From positions 186,001 to 250,000 of the forward strand of contig NZ_ONZI01000004.1 in the NCBI RefSeq assembly GCF_900312995.1: 64,000 nt of DNA. Direction: 5' to 3'. Source of the DNA: Kushneria phyllosphaerae. GTDB taxonomy: Bacteria > Pseudomonadota > Gammaproteobacteria > Pseudomonadales > Halomonadaceae. Made by a program: the position numbers and the translations under genes. The first letter of the stretch is position 1. Every line of letters starts with the position of its first letter. The notes beneath the pieces are model-generated. The model was not told where the DNA came from. It did no database searches and saw only the letters and a list, made by a program, of their open reading frames with translations. Of the stretch, positions 46,890 to 56,274 are shown one piece after another.

Positions 46890-47825
46890 TTACTGATTGC
46901 TGGAACCGTTCTGGCCGGTACGATCCATCACCTTACCGTCATCACCCAGCGGATGAACTTCAGTACGGCGGTTTTCTGCACGACCTTGAGCAGTATCGTT
47001 ACTGGCTACCGGATTCTGCTCGCCGAAGCCGAGGGCTTCCATGCGATCAGCTGATACGCCCTGAGAAATCAGATACTGGCGAACGGATTCTGCACGACGC
47101 TGAGACAGATCCTTGTTGTAGGAATCGCTACCGACGGAATCGGTATAACCTTCCAGGCGAACGCGAACCTGTTCATTGCTGTTGAGCTTCTCGGCAACAT
47201 CATTAAGCGTTTGTTCTGCATTGGACTTGAGCTTCGCAGAATCAAATTCGAAGTTGACGTCGCGCAGTACCAGCGATGCCGGGCAACCCAGTGCATTGAC
47301 CTGAGTACCTGCCGGGGTGTCCGGGCACTGATCCTGATAGTCCGGTACGCCGTCACCATCGGAATCCAGCGGGCAGCCGCGTGAATCGACTTCTACACCA
47401 GCCGGGGTACCCGGGCACTGGTCGAGATAGTCCGGTACGCCGTCACCATCAGTATCGATCGGGCAGCCCTTGGCATCAACGGCAACGCCGGCAGGTGTAC
47501 CCGGGCACTCATCACGAGAATCCGGCACGCCATCGTTGTCAGAATCCATTTCACGGCTATCGCCGCCCGAGCAAAGCAGGGCACCTGCTGTTGCACCGGC
47601 AGTTGCGCCGACGGCAGCACCAGTCTCTTCATCGTCATTGCTGCTGACACCGTAACCGAGGCCACCACCGATCAGGCCACCAGCCAGACCGCACACGAAA
47701 GGAGAAGAGTACCAGGAATCGCCGCTGGAAGAAGCGCCAGAGGATTGAGAACCTGAGCTGGCGCAGCCAGCGAGACCCATTACGAGAGCAGATCCCAGCA
47801 GCAAGCCAGTTGTTGATTTATTCAT
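46890..47825 (-). CDS. OmpA-family lipoprotein with thrombospondin-type-3 repeats
   Basis: A 311-residue outer-membrane lipoprotein: signal and lipobox LAGC (Cys21), a glycine-rich helix-like segment (residues 46-85, YMGG-type zipper), three exact 30-residue TSP3 repeats (94-183, each with DxDxDGVPD, CP-TP and GCP) that should bind calcium and form disulfides, then an OmpA-C peptidoglycan-binding domain (about 190-300: VNFEFDSAKLK, LEGYTDSVGSDSYN, SQRRAESVRQYL, GFGEQNPVASN). It anchors the outer membrane to the wall. The ribosome site AAGGAGT precedes ATG 47825. It has its own promoter and terminator. Confidence 0.94.
   Translation of the reverse strand: MNKSTTGLLLGSALVMGLAGCASSGSQSSGASSSGDSWYSSPFVCGLAGGLIGGGLGYGVSSNDDEETGAAVGATAGATAGALLCSGGDSREMDSDNDGVPDSRDECPGTPAGVAVDAKGCPIDTDGDGVPDYLDQCPGTPAGVEVDSRGCPLDSDGDGVPDYQDQCPDTPAGTQVNALGCPASLVLRDVNFEFDSAKLKSNAEQTLNDVAEKLNSNEQVRVRLEGYTDSVGSDSYNKDLSQRRAESVRQYLISQGVSADRMEALGFGEQNPVASNDTAQGRAENRRTEVHPLGDDGKVMDRTGQNGSSNQ
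47277..47546 (-). repeat. Three 90-bp units encoding TSP3 repeats
   Basis: Three consecutive 90-base units encode residues 94-183 of the OmpA-family protein with exact 30-residue spacing. Each has the acidic DSD/DTDxDG calcium loop and two cysteines. Protein-level similarity between units is high, nucleotide-level somewhat less. Confidence 0.85.
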
Positions 47826-48162
47826 GCAAGACTCCTTCTTTTTTGCAACGCTAGGGCAACGATGTTGTTACTAAGCGGTTCCGAGTATAGGCAACGCCAA
47901 CAGCTCTAGAAAGTTTTTCTTCTACTGCCAGAAAAAGCACCCAAGAGGCATTGGAGCACGCTATTGACCACCCTGCTTTGGTCATTTGGGACAACTACAC
48001 GATGCCATGATGAAAAACGCGTCACCGGCAATCCATTGTGACGTATTCGAACACTGTTTTCGCACTGAAAGCGATGAAAGTCAAACGCTGTTTATTGCAT
48101 TGATTAAATTTCAGGTTAATTGTTTCTAACTTTAAAAAAATAAATCCTGCCCTGAATATACT
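47826..48162. other. AT-rich 337-base region upstream of the OmpA-family gene
   Basis: No gene is seen. The part next to 47825 is the promoter and untranslated leader of the OmpA-family gene, and the distal part (about 48060-48150) is notably AT-rich with A-tracts, which could act as an UP element or bind IHF/H-NS-like proteins. The DUF2489 gene ends at 48163 with no clear terminator. Confidence 0.5.
47884..47912 (-). promoter_or_regulatory. Candidate sigma-70 promoter of the OmpA-family gene
   Basis: On the minus strand a good -10 hexamer TATACT (47889-47884) has TTTCTA (47912-47907) at 17 bases, only a partial -35 match. Transcription would give a leader of about 50 bases before the ATG. 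Confidence 0.4.
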
Positions 48163-48639
48163 TTATCGATGCGCCAAAACGTTATCCGTTCGACCTACCA
48201 ACTTGCGCGCAGCCTGAAGAATAGCCGTTTCGTGTTCGCTGACAACCTGCAGCCTATGCCGGTCTTCCTGCATTCTTTCGCGCGCCGTCAGTGCCGAGCG
48301 GGCCTGATGGGTATGCAAATGAGAGGCGCTATCGCTGACCTTCGCAATCACTGCCAGTTCATCATCCTTCCACCAGCCGGTATCAAGAATATCGATAATG
48401 ACTCGGGCACGCAGACACCCTTCCATCAGGTCCATCTGGCCTTCCTGCATGGCCCGACCTATAACGTTGAGATTGGACAGGCACTGATATTCGGCTTGTG
48501 CCTGCTCCTGAAGCTGATGTTGCCGACGCCGACTCAGCTCGCGGGACATGCGCCAGATGATCAGCAGCAAAACGCCGACAATCACCAGCGCCATACATAA
48601 AAGCGTCATTGCCCAGATGTGTGACACGATAAATATCAC
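48163..48639 (-). CDS. DUF2489-like membrane-anchored protein
   Basis: A protein of about 155 residues with one N-terminal transmembrane helix (about 8-30) and a helical cytoplasmic domain. The pattern with MEGCLRARVIIDILD, then SALTARERMQEDRHR and SEHETAILQAARKLVG resembles DUF2489 (short proteins of unknown function in gammaproteobacteria). The start is unclear: GTG 48639 abuts the GAGGAG, while GTG 48627 is 11 bases from it; both give the same helix. Downstream of the glycosyltransferase gene on the same strand. Confidence 0.7.
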   Translation of the reverse strand: MIFIVSHIWAMTLLCMALVIVGVLLLIIWRMSRELSRRRQHQLQEQAQAEYQCLSNLNVIGRAMQEGQMDLMEGCLRARVIIDILDTGWWKDDELAVIAKVSDSASHLHTHQARSALTARERMQEDRHRLQVVSEHETAILQAARKLVGRTDNVLAHR

Positions 48640-48741
48640 TCCTCGGTATTGGTCCGCCGATAAATCTCATGAAGACTGCATTGATGGGCATGCATTCGAA
48701 GGCAAATAGTCACAGGAGAACAGTATTGGCGACACGTCCGT

Positions 48742-49878
48742 TTATTCAGCGCCTAACGCCTTGAACTCGGCGATCAGCTTTTCCTGCTGCTGCTTGTGGG
48801 AATAGTTTTTTGCAAGTGCTGATAATTCCTCGCTCAACACATGGCGCCTATCACTATTTTCAAGAAGCTCACGGGCATTTTGTGACCATTTGCGAGTATC
48901 CATGGCATTGAGGACAAGTTCAGGATAGCGATTTTCCAGAATCTCGGCACACCCGACGCCAGATGAAAGCATGACTGGCGTACCGCACGCCATGGCCTCC
49001 AGTGCAACGCGTCCAAATTCTTCAATGTGCGCAGGCAACATAAAAATATCCAGGGCGCCATACAGTCTTTCTACTTCGCTTACGGTAGAGCGCCAGATAA
49101 ATCGCCCGGCGATACCAAGCCTTTGAGCCAAATTCTGGTATGAAGACGCATCATCCTTGCCAACGACTAGAAAGCGACAGCGATCAGGCAGCATTTGATC
49201 AAGCTCGGCGGCCAGCTTCACAAAGCCTTCCACGTTGCGTTTTGTAAAATTGCCCGAAGTGACCACCCCGACCAGAAACTCATCAGGCATCACGCCCAGA
49301 GACTGACGAATGTCTTCTCTGCCAGCATGGGCTCGCTCTGGATTGAACTGAACGGGATCATAACCGGGATAACTGATATCGATTCTGTCAGACGCGATGT
49401 CATAACGGGTCGTCAGATCGTTGCCCATCATTTTTGAATTGACAGCAACTCGACGAAAGCGCTTGCCCCTGAGCACATGATCATGGATGGCAGCCACTTC
49501 ATGATGCTCTGGAAGCCCATGACCATGTATGGCCTGGCTCGCCAGATGCACACAGTTATGCAGATACACCACATCAGGTGTTTCCACATCGCCATGGCTG
49601 ATCAGCAGAGCCGGTGAATGTCGGCTCACCCATGCCTGGACACGACGATTGAACCAGAAACGACGGCGCGCCCCCTTGAATGGCCAACGCCAGGTTTTCA
49701 CCAGTTTTGCACCCGCGCGCTCTACCAGAGCGGCATTACCTCGCTCAGCAATGATCACGACCTGATACCCCAGGGCGATCAATGCCGCCGTCTGTTCAAG
49801 TGCATTGCGACTGGCACCGGTACTCTTTTCTACCTGGCGGATGGCTACGGCGGCCAGAGGTCTTGCATGTTCCGTCAT
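48742..49878 (-). CDS. GT4-family glycosyltransferase, possibly LPS/surface polysaccharide
   Basis: A 378-residue GT-B glycosyltransferase. Donor-domain features are VGVVTSGNFTKRNVEGF, VVGKDDASSYQNLA and the EX7E motif HIEEFGRVALEAMACGTPVM. The N-terminal domain (STGASRNALEQTAALIALGY) resembles LPS core sugar transferases of the WaaG type. It lies 215 bases downstream of galE on the same strand, so UDP-galactose could be a donor, but this is context only. Confidence 0.85.
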   Translation of the reverse strand: MTEHARPLAAVAIRQVEKSTGASRNALEQTAALIALGYQVVIIAERGNAALVERAGAKLVKTWRWPFKGARRRFWFNRRVQAWVSRHSPALLISHGDVETPDVVYLHNCVHLASQAIHGHGLPEHHEVAAIHDHVLRGKRFRRVAVNSKMMGNDLTTRYDIASDRIDISYPGYDPVQFNPERAHAGREDIRQSLGVMPDEFLVGVVTSGNFTKRNVEGFVKLAAELDQMLPDRCRFLVVGKDDASSYQNLAQRLGIAGRFIWRSTVSEVERLYGALDIFMLPAHIEEFGRVALEAMACGTPVMLSSGVGCAEILENRYPELVLNAMDTRKWSQNARELLENSDRRHVLSEELSALAKNYSHKQQQEKLIAEFKALGAE

Positions 49879-50093
49879 TTAAAAGGCACTCAAACAGCAT
49901 TATCAGCGAAGATGTTTTCACTGGCAGTAATGAACATCCACCGCGCCGACACCTACGTCAGCGCATTGGCGCCAGTATTCGGCCACTATGCATGACCGGT
50001 TAGACATCATGATAACACCAGGCTTTTCCCGGACCACTAATCCCTTGTTACCGCAGTCTGTATCACCTTATGGGCACCCGGATCATGCGGGCT

Positions 50094-51104
50094 TTAATCA
50101 CTGTACCCATTGGGATTTTTCTGTTGCCAGCGCCAAGTGTCTGCCATCATTTTTTCAATACCAAACTTGGCTGCCCAACCAAGTACCTCTTCGGCATGAG
50201 CCGGGTCGGCGTAACAACGTGCGATATCACCGGCACGCCGGGGATAAAACTCATAGCCAACCTTCCGGTCGCTTGCCTTTTCAAAGGCCTGCACGACTTC
50301 AAGTACGCTGTAGCCCTTGCCGGTTCCAAGATTGAAGGTATGCACACCATCATGTCTGCACAGATACGCGAGTGCCTTCAAATGCCCTTGTGCCAGATCC
50401 GTGACATGGATGTAGTCGCGAACGCCCGTGCCATCGATAGTGTCATAATCATTGCCGAATACAGCCAGCACTTCGCGGCGACCGATCGCCACCTGGCTGA
50501 CAAAGGGCACCAGGTTGTTGGGAATGCCGTTGGGGTCTTCGCCGATCATGCCGCTGTCATGGGCACCTACCGGGTTGAAATAGCGCAGTACGGAAATGCG
50601 CCACTGCGGATCCGAGACAGCAAGGTCCTGCAGGATCTCTTCGACCATCAACTTGGAGCGGCCATAGGGATTGGTCGCCGCAGTGGGGAAATTTTCCTGA
50701 ATAGGGACCGATGCCGGATCGCCATAAACGGTGGCAGAGGAGCTGAACACCATTTTTCTGACGCCAGCACGTGACATGGCACCGCAAAGGACAAGCGTGC
50801 CGTTAACATTATTGTCGAAATAGTCGAGCGGCTTTTGAACGCTTTCCCCTACGGCCTTGAGCCCGGCAAAGTGAATGACCGAGTCAATCTCGTGCTGGCT
50901 AAAAACATCATCGAGCAGTGCGGCGTCCCGAATGTCCCCTTCAATCCAATGCACTTCTCTGCCTGTCAGCACGCTGACTCTTTCCAGAGATTTTTTATTG
51001 GCATTACAAAAATTATCCAATACCAATACGTCCTGACCTGCTTCCAGCAGTGCCAAAACCGTGTGTGAGCCGATATAGCCGGCACCTCCGGTGACAAGAA
51101 TCAT
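50094..51104 (-). CDS. galE: UDP-glucose 4-epimerase
   Basis: A 336-residue short-chain dehydrogenase interconverting UDP-glucose and UDP-galactose with bound NAD+. The Rossmann motif is MILVTGGAGYIGSHT (GxxGxxG) and the catalytic YxxxK is Tyr147 and Lys151 in PYGRSK, with SSSATVYG for the catalytic Ser/Thr. ATG 51104 follows AGGGGAAG; the longer frame from 51257 is not supported. It feeds galactosyl donors to surface polysaccharide synthesis. Confidence 0.96.
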   Translation of the reverse strand: MILVTGGAGYIGSHTVLALLEAGQDVLVLDNFCNANKKSLERVSVLTGREVHWIEGDIRDAALLDDVFSQHEIDSVIHFAGLKAVGESVQKPLDYFDNNVNGTLVLCGAMSRAGVRKMVFSSSATVYGDPASVPIQENFPTAATNPYGRSKLMVEEILQDLAVSDPQWRISVLRYFNPVGAHDSGMIGEDPNGIPNNLVPFVSQVAIGRREVLAVFGNDYDTIDGTGVRDYIHVTDLAQGHLKALAYLCRHDGVHTFNLGTGKGYSVLEVVQAFEKASDRKVGYEFYPRRAGDIARCYADPAHAEEVLGWAAKFGIEKMMADTWRWQQKNPNGYSD

Positions 51105-51303
51105 TTGTCTTCCCCTTGATGTGTGAATCACTAAAACGGCTGGGTGCACATTATTGTGCATAAAAATTCGATGGCTATGGTCGACGAAAGGCGCAAATAC
51201 AATCGTCTTATACTTCATTATAAACATTAATAAAGTCGAGGGTTTATGCTGATCCATCGGTTATCTGTACCCAAAAACTCAACTCATGAAATCGGGAAAA
51301 AAG

Positions 51304-52761
51304 ATGCCTGACAAGACGACGGATACCGACCAGCCATCCCCTCCGGGCAAGGCACCTGTTATCGGCCTTTGGCTGGGTCTACTATGGGTTTTGATGGTGT
51401 TGATTATACCCGCGCCACAAGGCATGTCGGGTAGCGCCTGGCACTGTATCGGTCTCGCGCTTCTGATGGCCACGTGGTGGTCTACAGAGGCCATTCCCAT
51501 TCCGGCGACTTCACTGCTGCCCATCATTCTGGCCCCTGCCATGGGCATTGGGAGCCTCAAAGACGTCACTTCAGCCTATGCAGATCCCATCATTTACCTC
51601 TTTTTGGGTGGCTTCCTGCTGGGTCTGGCCATGCAGCGCTGGAATCTGCATCGTCGCATTGCATTGCGAATCCTGATTATTGTGGGATCTGACCCCAAAC
51701 GCCAGATTGGCGGATTCATGCTGGCCACGGGATTTATCAGCATGTGGGTTTCCAATACGGCAACAGCCATCATGATGCTGCCTATTGGCACCTCTGTCAT
51801 CGCCCTGCTCTCTACCAGCAATGAAAGCGAAGTACGGCGATACGCAACGACCCTGCTGCTGGCAATCGCCTATTCCGCCAGCATCGGCGGCGTCGCCACA
51901 TTAATAGGCACGCCGCCCAATGCGCTACTGGCCGGCTATCTGTCCAATAATCAGAATATCGATATTGGCTTTGCTCAGTGGATGATCGTTGGCTTGCCGG
52001 TATCCATTGCCATGATGCTTCTGGCCTGGTGGTGGTTGACCCGAGAAGACTTTGATCTTGGACAGGGTGACGCCGGCGACAACCTTTTGAAAGAAGAGCT
52101 GGCCAAATTGGGCGCCATGAGTTCGGCCGAAAAACGGGTCGGCATTGCCTTTCTGGTCGCCGCTGCCGCTTGGATTGTTCGCCCCCTTCTCAACAACCTT
52201 GGTCTTGACTGGCTCAGCGATACCACCATTGCCATGACAGTGGGCATTGGCCTCTTTTTGACGCCATCGGGCACCAGCAAAAAAGAAAAACTCATGGACT
52301 GGGAAAGCTCTTCATCGCTTCCCTGGGGCGTATTGCTGCTGTTCGGGGGGGGGCTGGCGCTGGCCGGCATTATTCAGAGCTCAGGACTTGCGTCATGGAT
52401 TGCAGAGCAGCTTTCACTGTTTTCGGTTTTCCCGCTGGTCGGGCTGATTGCCGTTGTCGTGCTGGTGATCATCTTCCTGACAGAAGTCACCTCCAACACC
52501 GCCACCGCTGCTGCCTTTTTGCCGTTGCTGGGTGCACTGGCCATTTCTCTGGGGCTCTCGCCACTGCTCATTACTGTACCAGCGGCGATCGCCGCAAGCT
52601 GCGCCTTCATGATGCCTGTCGCAACCCCACCCAACGCTATCGTGTTCGCAACCGGCCAGATGAAAATTCAATCCATGATTCGCGCCGGCCTGTTTTTGAA
52701 TCTTGCCGGCACCGTCATCATCACACTGCTGGTATATATGCTGGTGTCCCTGCTCTGGTAA
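51304..52761 (+). CDS. SLC13/DASS-family sodium:anion symporter
   Basis: A 485-residue transporter of the divalent anion:Na+ symporter family (dicarboxylates or sulfate-type anions). Family SNT motifs are present twice: FISMWVSNTATAIMM and EVTSNTATAAAFLP, followed by CAFMMPVATPPNAIVF. About eleven helices. I choose ATG 51304 because GGGAAAAAAG lies just upstream; ATG 51286 lacks a ribosome site and adds six residues. It is divergent from galE and followed by a good terminator. Dicarboxylates are the likelier substrate. Confidence 0.92.
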   Translation: MPDKTTDTDQPSPPGKAPVIGLWLGLLWVLMVLIIPAPQGMSGSAWHCIGLALLMATWWSTEAIPIPATSLLPIILAPAMGIGSLKDVTSAYADPIIYLFLGGFLLGLAMQRWNLHRRIALRILIIVGSDPKRQIGGFMLATGFISMWVSNTATAIMMLPIGTSVIALLSTSNESEVRRYATTLLLAIAYSASIGGVATLIGTPPNALLAGYLSNNQNIDIGFAQWMIVGLPVSIAMMLLAWWWLTREDFDLGQGDAGDNLLKEELAKLGAMSSAEKRVGIAFLVAAAAWIVRPLLNNLGLDWLSDTTIAMTVGIGLFLTPSGTSKKEKLMDWESSSSLPWGVLLLFGGGLALAGIIQSSGLASWIAEQLSLFSVFPLVGLIAVVVLVIIFLTEVTSNTATAAAFLPLLGALAISLGLSPLLITVPAAIAASCAFMMPVATPPNAIVFATGQMKIQSMIRAGLFLNLAGTVIITLLVYMLVSLLW

Positions 52762-52784
52762 GCGCCTGAGTACCCAATCAAAAA

Positions 52785-52814
52785 AACCGTCTGCTGCTGG
52801 CAGACGGCTTTTTT
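52785..52814 (+). terminator. Rho-independent terminator after the DASS symporter
   Basis: An 8-bp stem CCGTCTGC / GCAGACGG, loop TGCTG, with A-run before and six T residues after. It terminates the symporter transcript and, through the A-run, possibly the convergent gltS. Confidence 0.85.
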
Positions 52815-52886
52815 ATATGACAGCTTTTATTATTTTTAGAAACAGACATTCACTCCCTTTTGCCGCGGGCGCAAAAGCAAGTCATT

Positions 52887-54074
52887 TCACGTAAAGAACA
52901 GGAACCCCTTTATGATCAAGGCATTGGCAATATCAATCAAAAATCCGCCGACAACCGGGACAATAATGAAGGCAAGCCGTGAAGGGCCGAATCGTTCGGT
53001 TACCGCCTGCATGTTGGCAATGGCGGTGGGCGTCGCGCCCATGGCAAAACCGCAGTTGCCTGCCACCAGAACAGCAGCATCATAACCGCCCCCCATGACC
53101 CTGAAGGTCACCTGCGTGGTATAGAAAAAGACCAGTGCCACCTGCACTATCAAGATGACCAGCATGGGCAGGGCGAGATTGGCGAGATCCCATAGCTTGA
53201 GGTTCATCAGCGCCAGCGCCAGAAACACGGAAAGCGCCACGTTACCGACCGTGTTATTGGCATCATCATTGACATGATAAAGACGACTGATGCGAAGCAC
53301 ATTGCCGATAATCACGCAGGAAAACAGCACCCATACAAAGGTCGGCAGACTGAACGGCGTATTTTCAAGAACGCCATGAAAAAAGGTACCGGCCACAAGC
53401 CCCGCAAAGAGACAGCACAGCACACGAATCATGCTGCCCACGTCAGTTCGTTCATCCTTGCCAGCAAGATCAGCGACATCGGCCTGATCATCGCTTTCAA
53501 TTTTCATCCCCTTCTTCCGGGCCCGTCGAATCAAAAATGACGCTGTAGGCCCGCCCACCAGAGAGCCGAACACCAGCCCGAACGTTGCCGCGGCCATTGC
53601 CAGCGCCATGGCACTTTCAACCCCATAATTGTTGGTAAACACCTCGGCCCATGCCGCCCCGGTGCCGTGCCCTCCGGACATGGTGATCGAACCACCAAGC
53701 AGCCCCATCACGGGTGACAAGCCAAACAGGGTAGCGATACCGACCCCTACGATGTTTTGCAATACCAGCAGGCCCACCACGAGCGCAAAGAAAATCAGCA
53801 ATTTCGAACCACCGGCACGGATCAGGCCAAAATTGGCGGAAAGGCCGACCGAGGCGAAAAAAACCAGCATGAAGGGTTCCTGAAGGCCATCAAAAAAGGT
53901 GATTTCAACCCCAAACCCCCGCAATGCGGTGACCACTAGCGTGGCAAGGAGGCCACCGACCACCGGTACGGGTATGTTGAATTCACGCAGAAAGCGCACA
54001 TGCTTGACGCACTGCTGACCAAGCACCAGCACCACAATGGCGATAAAGAGCGTCGTTATGGGACCCGGCGTCAT
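52887..54074 (-). CDS. gltS: Sodium/glutamate symporter
   Basis: A 395-residue GltS, importing glutamate with Na+. Two inverted halves are visible with the paired signature hairpins LLGGSITMSGGHGTGAAWAEVF (first) and VAGNCGFAMGATPTAIANMQAVTE (second), plus IPVPVVGGLLATL near the N-terminus. E. coli GltS is 401. Start ATG 54074 follows AGGAAT. Glutamate is the main organic anion in low-salt adaptation, which fits the setting. Confidence 0.96.
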   Translation of the reverse strand: MTPGPITTLFIAIVVLVLGQQCVKHVRFLREFNIPVPVVGGLLATLVVTALRGFGVEITFFDGLQEPFMLVFFASVGLSANFGLIRAGGSKLLIFFALVVGLLVLQNIVGVGIATLFGLSPVMGLLGGSITMSGGHGTGAAWAEVFTNNYGVESAMALAMAAATFGLVFGSLVGGPTASFLIRRARKKGMKIESDDQADVADLAGKDERTDVGSMIRVLCCLFAGLVAGTFFHGVLENTPFSLPTFVWVLFSCVIIGNVLRISRLYHVNDDANNTVGNVALSVFLALALMNLKLWDLANLALPMLVILIVQVALVFFYTTQVTFRVMGGGYDAAVLVAGNCGFAMGATPTAIANMQAVTERFGPSRLAFIIVPVVGGFLIDIANALIIKGFLFFT

Positions 54075-54306
54075 AATGATTCCTGTAAGTTATTGATGTC
54101 ATACACTGCAACGCCAGAAAGGCAGGCCCGAGTATAAGTCATCCGCCCCTTTCGGACCCAGCCTCATGGATGATCCCCGCGGTTTCGAGATTCTTCACTC
54201 CATGCCAAAACAAAATCATGATTCGATTAAACCTTTGCCTTCAGGTTACAGGGTCTCTCCTTGTTAAATACAATATTGATCATATTCATCGGCTAGTCAT
54301 GACATG

Positions 54307-54337
54307 AAAAAGGATCGCCGCTTGCGCGGCGATCCTT
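54307..54337 (-). terminator. Rho-independent terminator of the first chemoreceptor gene
   Basis: A 12-bp stem AAGGATCGCCGC / GCGGCGATCCTT, loop TTGC, followed by five T residues on the minus strand. It lies 31 bases past the chemoreceptor stop. Confidence 0.9.
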
Positions 54338-54367
54338 CTATTCATTATCTGTCAGCAATCACACCTG

Positions 54368-56113
54368 CTAAAAGGTTTCCCACTCATCAGCATCACTGGT
54401 CGCCGCGGGTGCCTTGTAGCTCTGACTCTTTGCCGGTGTTTTAAGCTCGGTAGAAGCCCTAGGAGCCGTCGAATGCTTTGAGGCAGCCGATGTCGACGGA
54501 TTATGGCCAACCGACCTTTCCATGATGCGGCTGGCGACCGGCACGGCGGAATGCCCCATCGCCCCGCCACTGGAGACCTTGAAGAACGCCACCTGCTCGC
54601 GCAGGACCCGCGCACTGTGCTCCATGGAACGGCTCGCTGCGGCCGCCTCTTCCACCAGCGCGGCGTTCTGCTGAGTCACACTGTCCATCTGTGAGATGGC
54701 CTGATTGACCTGATCGATACCGGTCGACTGCTCGCGGCTGGCCGCGGCAATCTCGGCGACGATATCGGTCATCTTGTTGATGCTTTCAACAATCCCCCCC
54801 AGCGTCTGGCCCGAGCGGTTGACCAGCTCGGCGCCGTTGGCCACCTTGGCCACGCTGTCATTGACCAGCGTCTTGATCTCACGAGCCGCATCAGCACTGC
54901 GGCTCGAGAGCGTGCGTACTTCGCTGGCGACCACAGCGAAACCACGGCCCTGCTCGCCGGCACGGGCGGCTTCGACCGCCGCGTTAAGCGCCAGCAGGTT
55001 GGTCTGGAAGGCGATCGAGTCGATCAGCCCGACAATCTCGGCAATCTTCTGACTTGAGGTGCTGATTTCGTTCATGGCAAGCGTCGTCTGCTCAACCACC
55101 TGACTACCATCACGGGCCTGCTGACGAACGTTGAGCGCCAGTTGATTGGCCTGAGCGGCGTTGTCGGCATTCTGCTTGACGGTCGAGGTCATCTCTTCCA
55201 TGGAAGCCGCCGTTTCTTCAAGGCTTGCCGCCTGCTCCTGGGTACGACGGGAAAGATCATCATTGCCTGAAGCGATCTGGCTGGACGCCGAACCCACCGA
55301 CTCGGCATTGACGCGGACATCGCTGACCACATGGGCGAGCTGCTTTTGCATGGCGCCCAGGCTTTGCAGCAGAGTGGCGAACTCGTCGCGCCCCGTCACC
55401 TTGATATGATTGTCCAGCTCGCCCTGGGCGATGGATTCGGAGACTTCACTGGCACGCTTGAGTGGCGCCATGATGCCGCGAATCAGTACCCAAGCAATGG
55501 CCGTCATCAGGACAAGGGCCACGATAATTGCAGCAATAATGATGCCGATCGACTGCGAAGCCGCTGCGATGCCATTGGCGTAAGACTGTTCGGCCTGTTC
55601 GGCATTGATTTTCAGAAGGCTTTCAAGCTCTGTTGATAAGGCTTCGAAATTCTCACGCGTTTGCTGAATGGTCGGGGTAAACCCGAACTCCCCCTGACTC
55701 ATGTCGCGGTTTACCTGCTGATACAGTGTCCAGTAAGCCGTCAACAAGGGTGCGAGCCTATCTGCGATAGCTCTTTCTTCCGGCGATGTCACCTGTGTGG
55801 TGTTGTACGTCTGCCAGAGTCGATCCGTGTCGTTTTTATACTTTTGTTCATACTCACTCAAAACCGTAACTCCGCTTTGAGGATTTCTGTCTGCGCGCAC
55901 CTTGAAAGAGTCGATCCGGGACCAGCTGATATTTTTTCTAATAGTGGCAAGATTTTGCAATGGCAGGACGTTGGTCTTGTAGACCGCTTCCAGATTGCTG
56001 TTGCTGAGTTTCATACCGAACACACCAGCAGCGCCAATAACTACCATGAAAATGCCCATGACGACCATGGTCGCCACAAGCTTGTATTTCACACTACGAT
56101 TTAGCCCAAACAT
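54368..56113 (-). CDS. Methyl-accepting chemotaxis protein A (third in transcription order)
   Basis: A 581-residue chemoreceptor. TM1 spans about 10-32, a four-helix-bundle ligand domain 35-190, TM2 about 190-212, then HAMP and a cytoplasmic signalling coiled coil. The hairpin tip reads [38 protein letters not shown] (in parts), the highly conserved CheA/CheW contact. The last six residues DEWETF form the xWxxF tether for CheR and CheB, as in E. coli Tar/Tsr (NWETF). The ligand domain is clearly paralogous to receptor B. Ligand unknown; no che kinase genes are adjacent. Confidence 0.97.
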   Translation of the reverse strand: MFGLNRSVKYKLVATMVVMGIFMVVIGAAGVFGMKLSNSNLEAVYKTNVLPLQNLATIRKNISWSRIDSFKVRADRNPQSGVTVLSEYEQKYKNDTDRLWQTYNTTQVTSPEERAIADRLAPLLTAYWTLYQQVNRDMSQGEFGFTPTIQQTRENFEALSTELESLLKINAEQAEQSYANGIAAASQSIGIIIAAIIVALVLMTAIAWVLIRGIMAPLKRASEVSESIAQGELDNHIKVTGRDEFATLLQSLGAMQKQLAHVVSDVRVNAESVGSASSQIASGNDDLSRRTQEQAASLEETAASMEEMTSTVKQNADNAAQANQLALNVRQQARDGSQVVEQTTLAMNEISTSSQKIAEIVGLIDSIAFQTNLLALNAAVEAARAGEQGRGFAVVASEVRTLSSRSADAAREIKTLVNDSVAKVANGAELVNRSGQTLGGIVESINKMTDIVAEIAAASREQSTGIDQVNQAISQMDSVTQQNAALVEEAAAASRSMEHSARVLREQVAFFKVSSGGAMGHSAVPVASRIMERSVGHNPSTSAASKHSTAPRASTELKTPAKSQSYKAPAATSDADEWETF

Positions 56114-56221
56114 TTGGACCCACTCCCCGATGGCTTCGAAAGGTTAATAACGACCTGGTGGGTCGAGTGACCTCTATAACGGCAAAATCCAGCGTAACCT
56201 GAGGGCTTTAAAATCCCTTTT

Positions 56222-56247
56222 AAAAAAAGGCCGCCCGAAGGCGGCCT
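56222..56247 (-). terminator. Rho-independent terminator of the second chemoreceptor gene
   Basis: An 8-bp GC-rich stem AGGCCGCC / GGCGGCCT with loop CGAA (TTCG on the minus strand) and seven T residues following on that strand. Confidence 0.9.
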
Positions 56248-56274
56248 CTGATATTGGACTGTATCTGCTATCGG

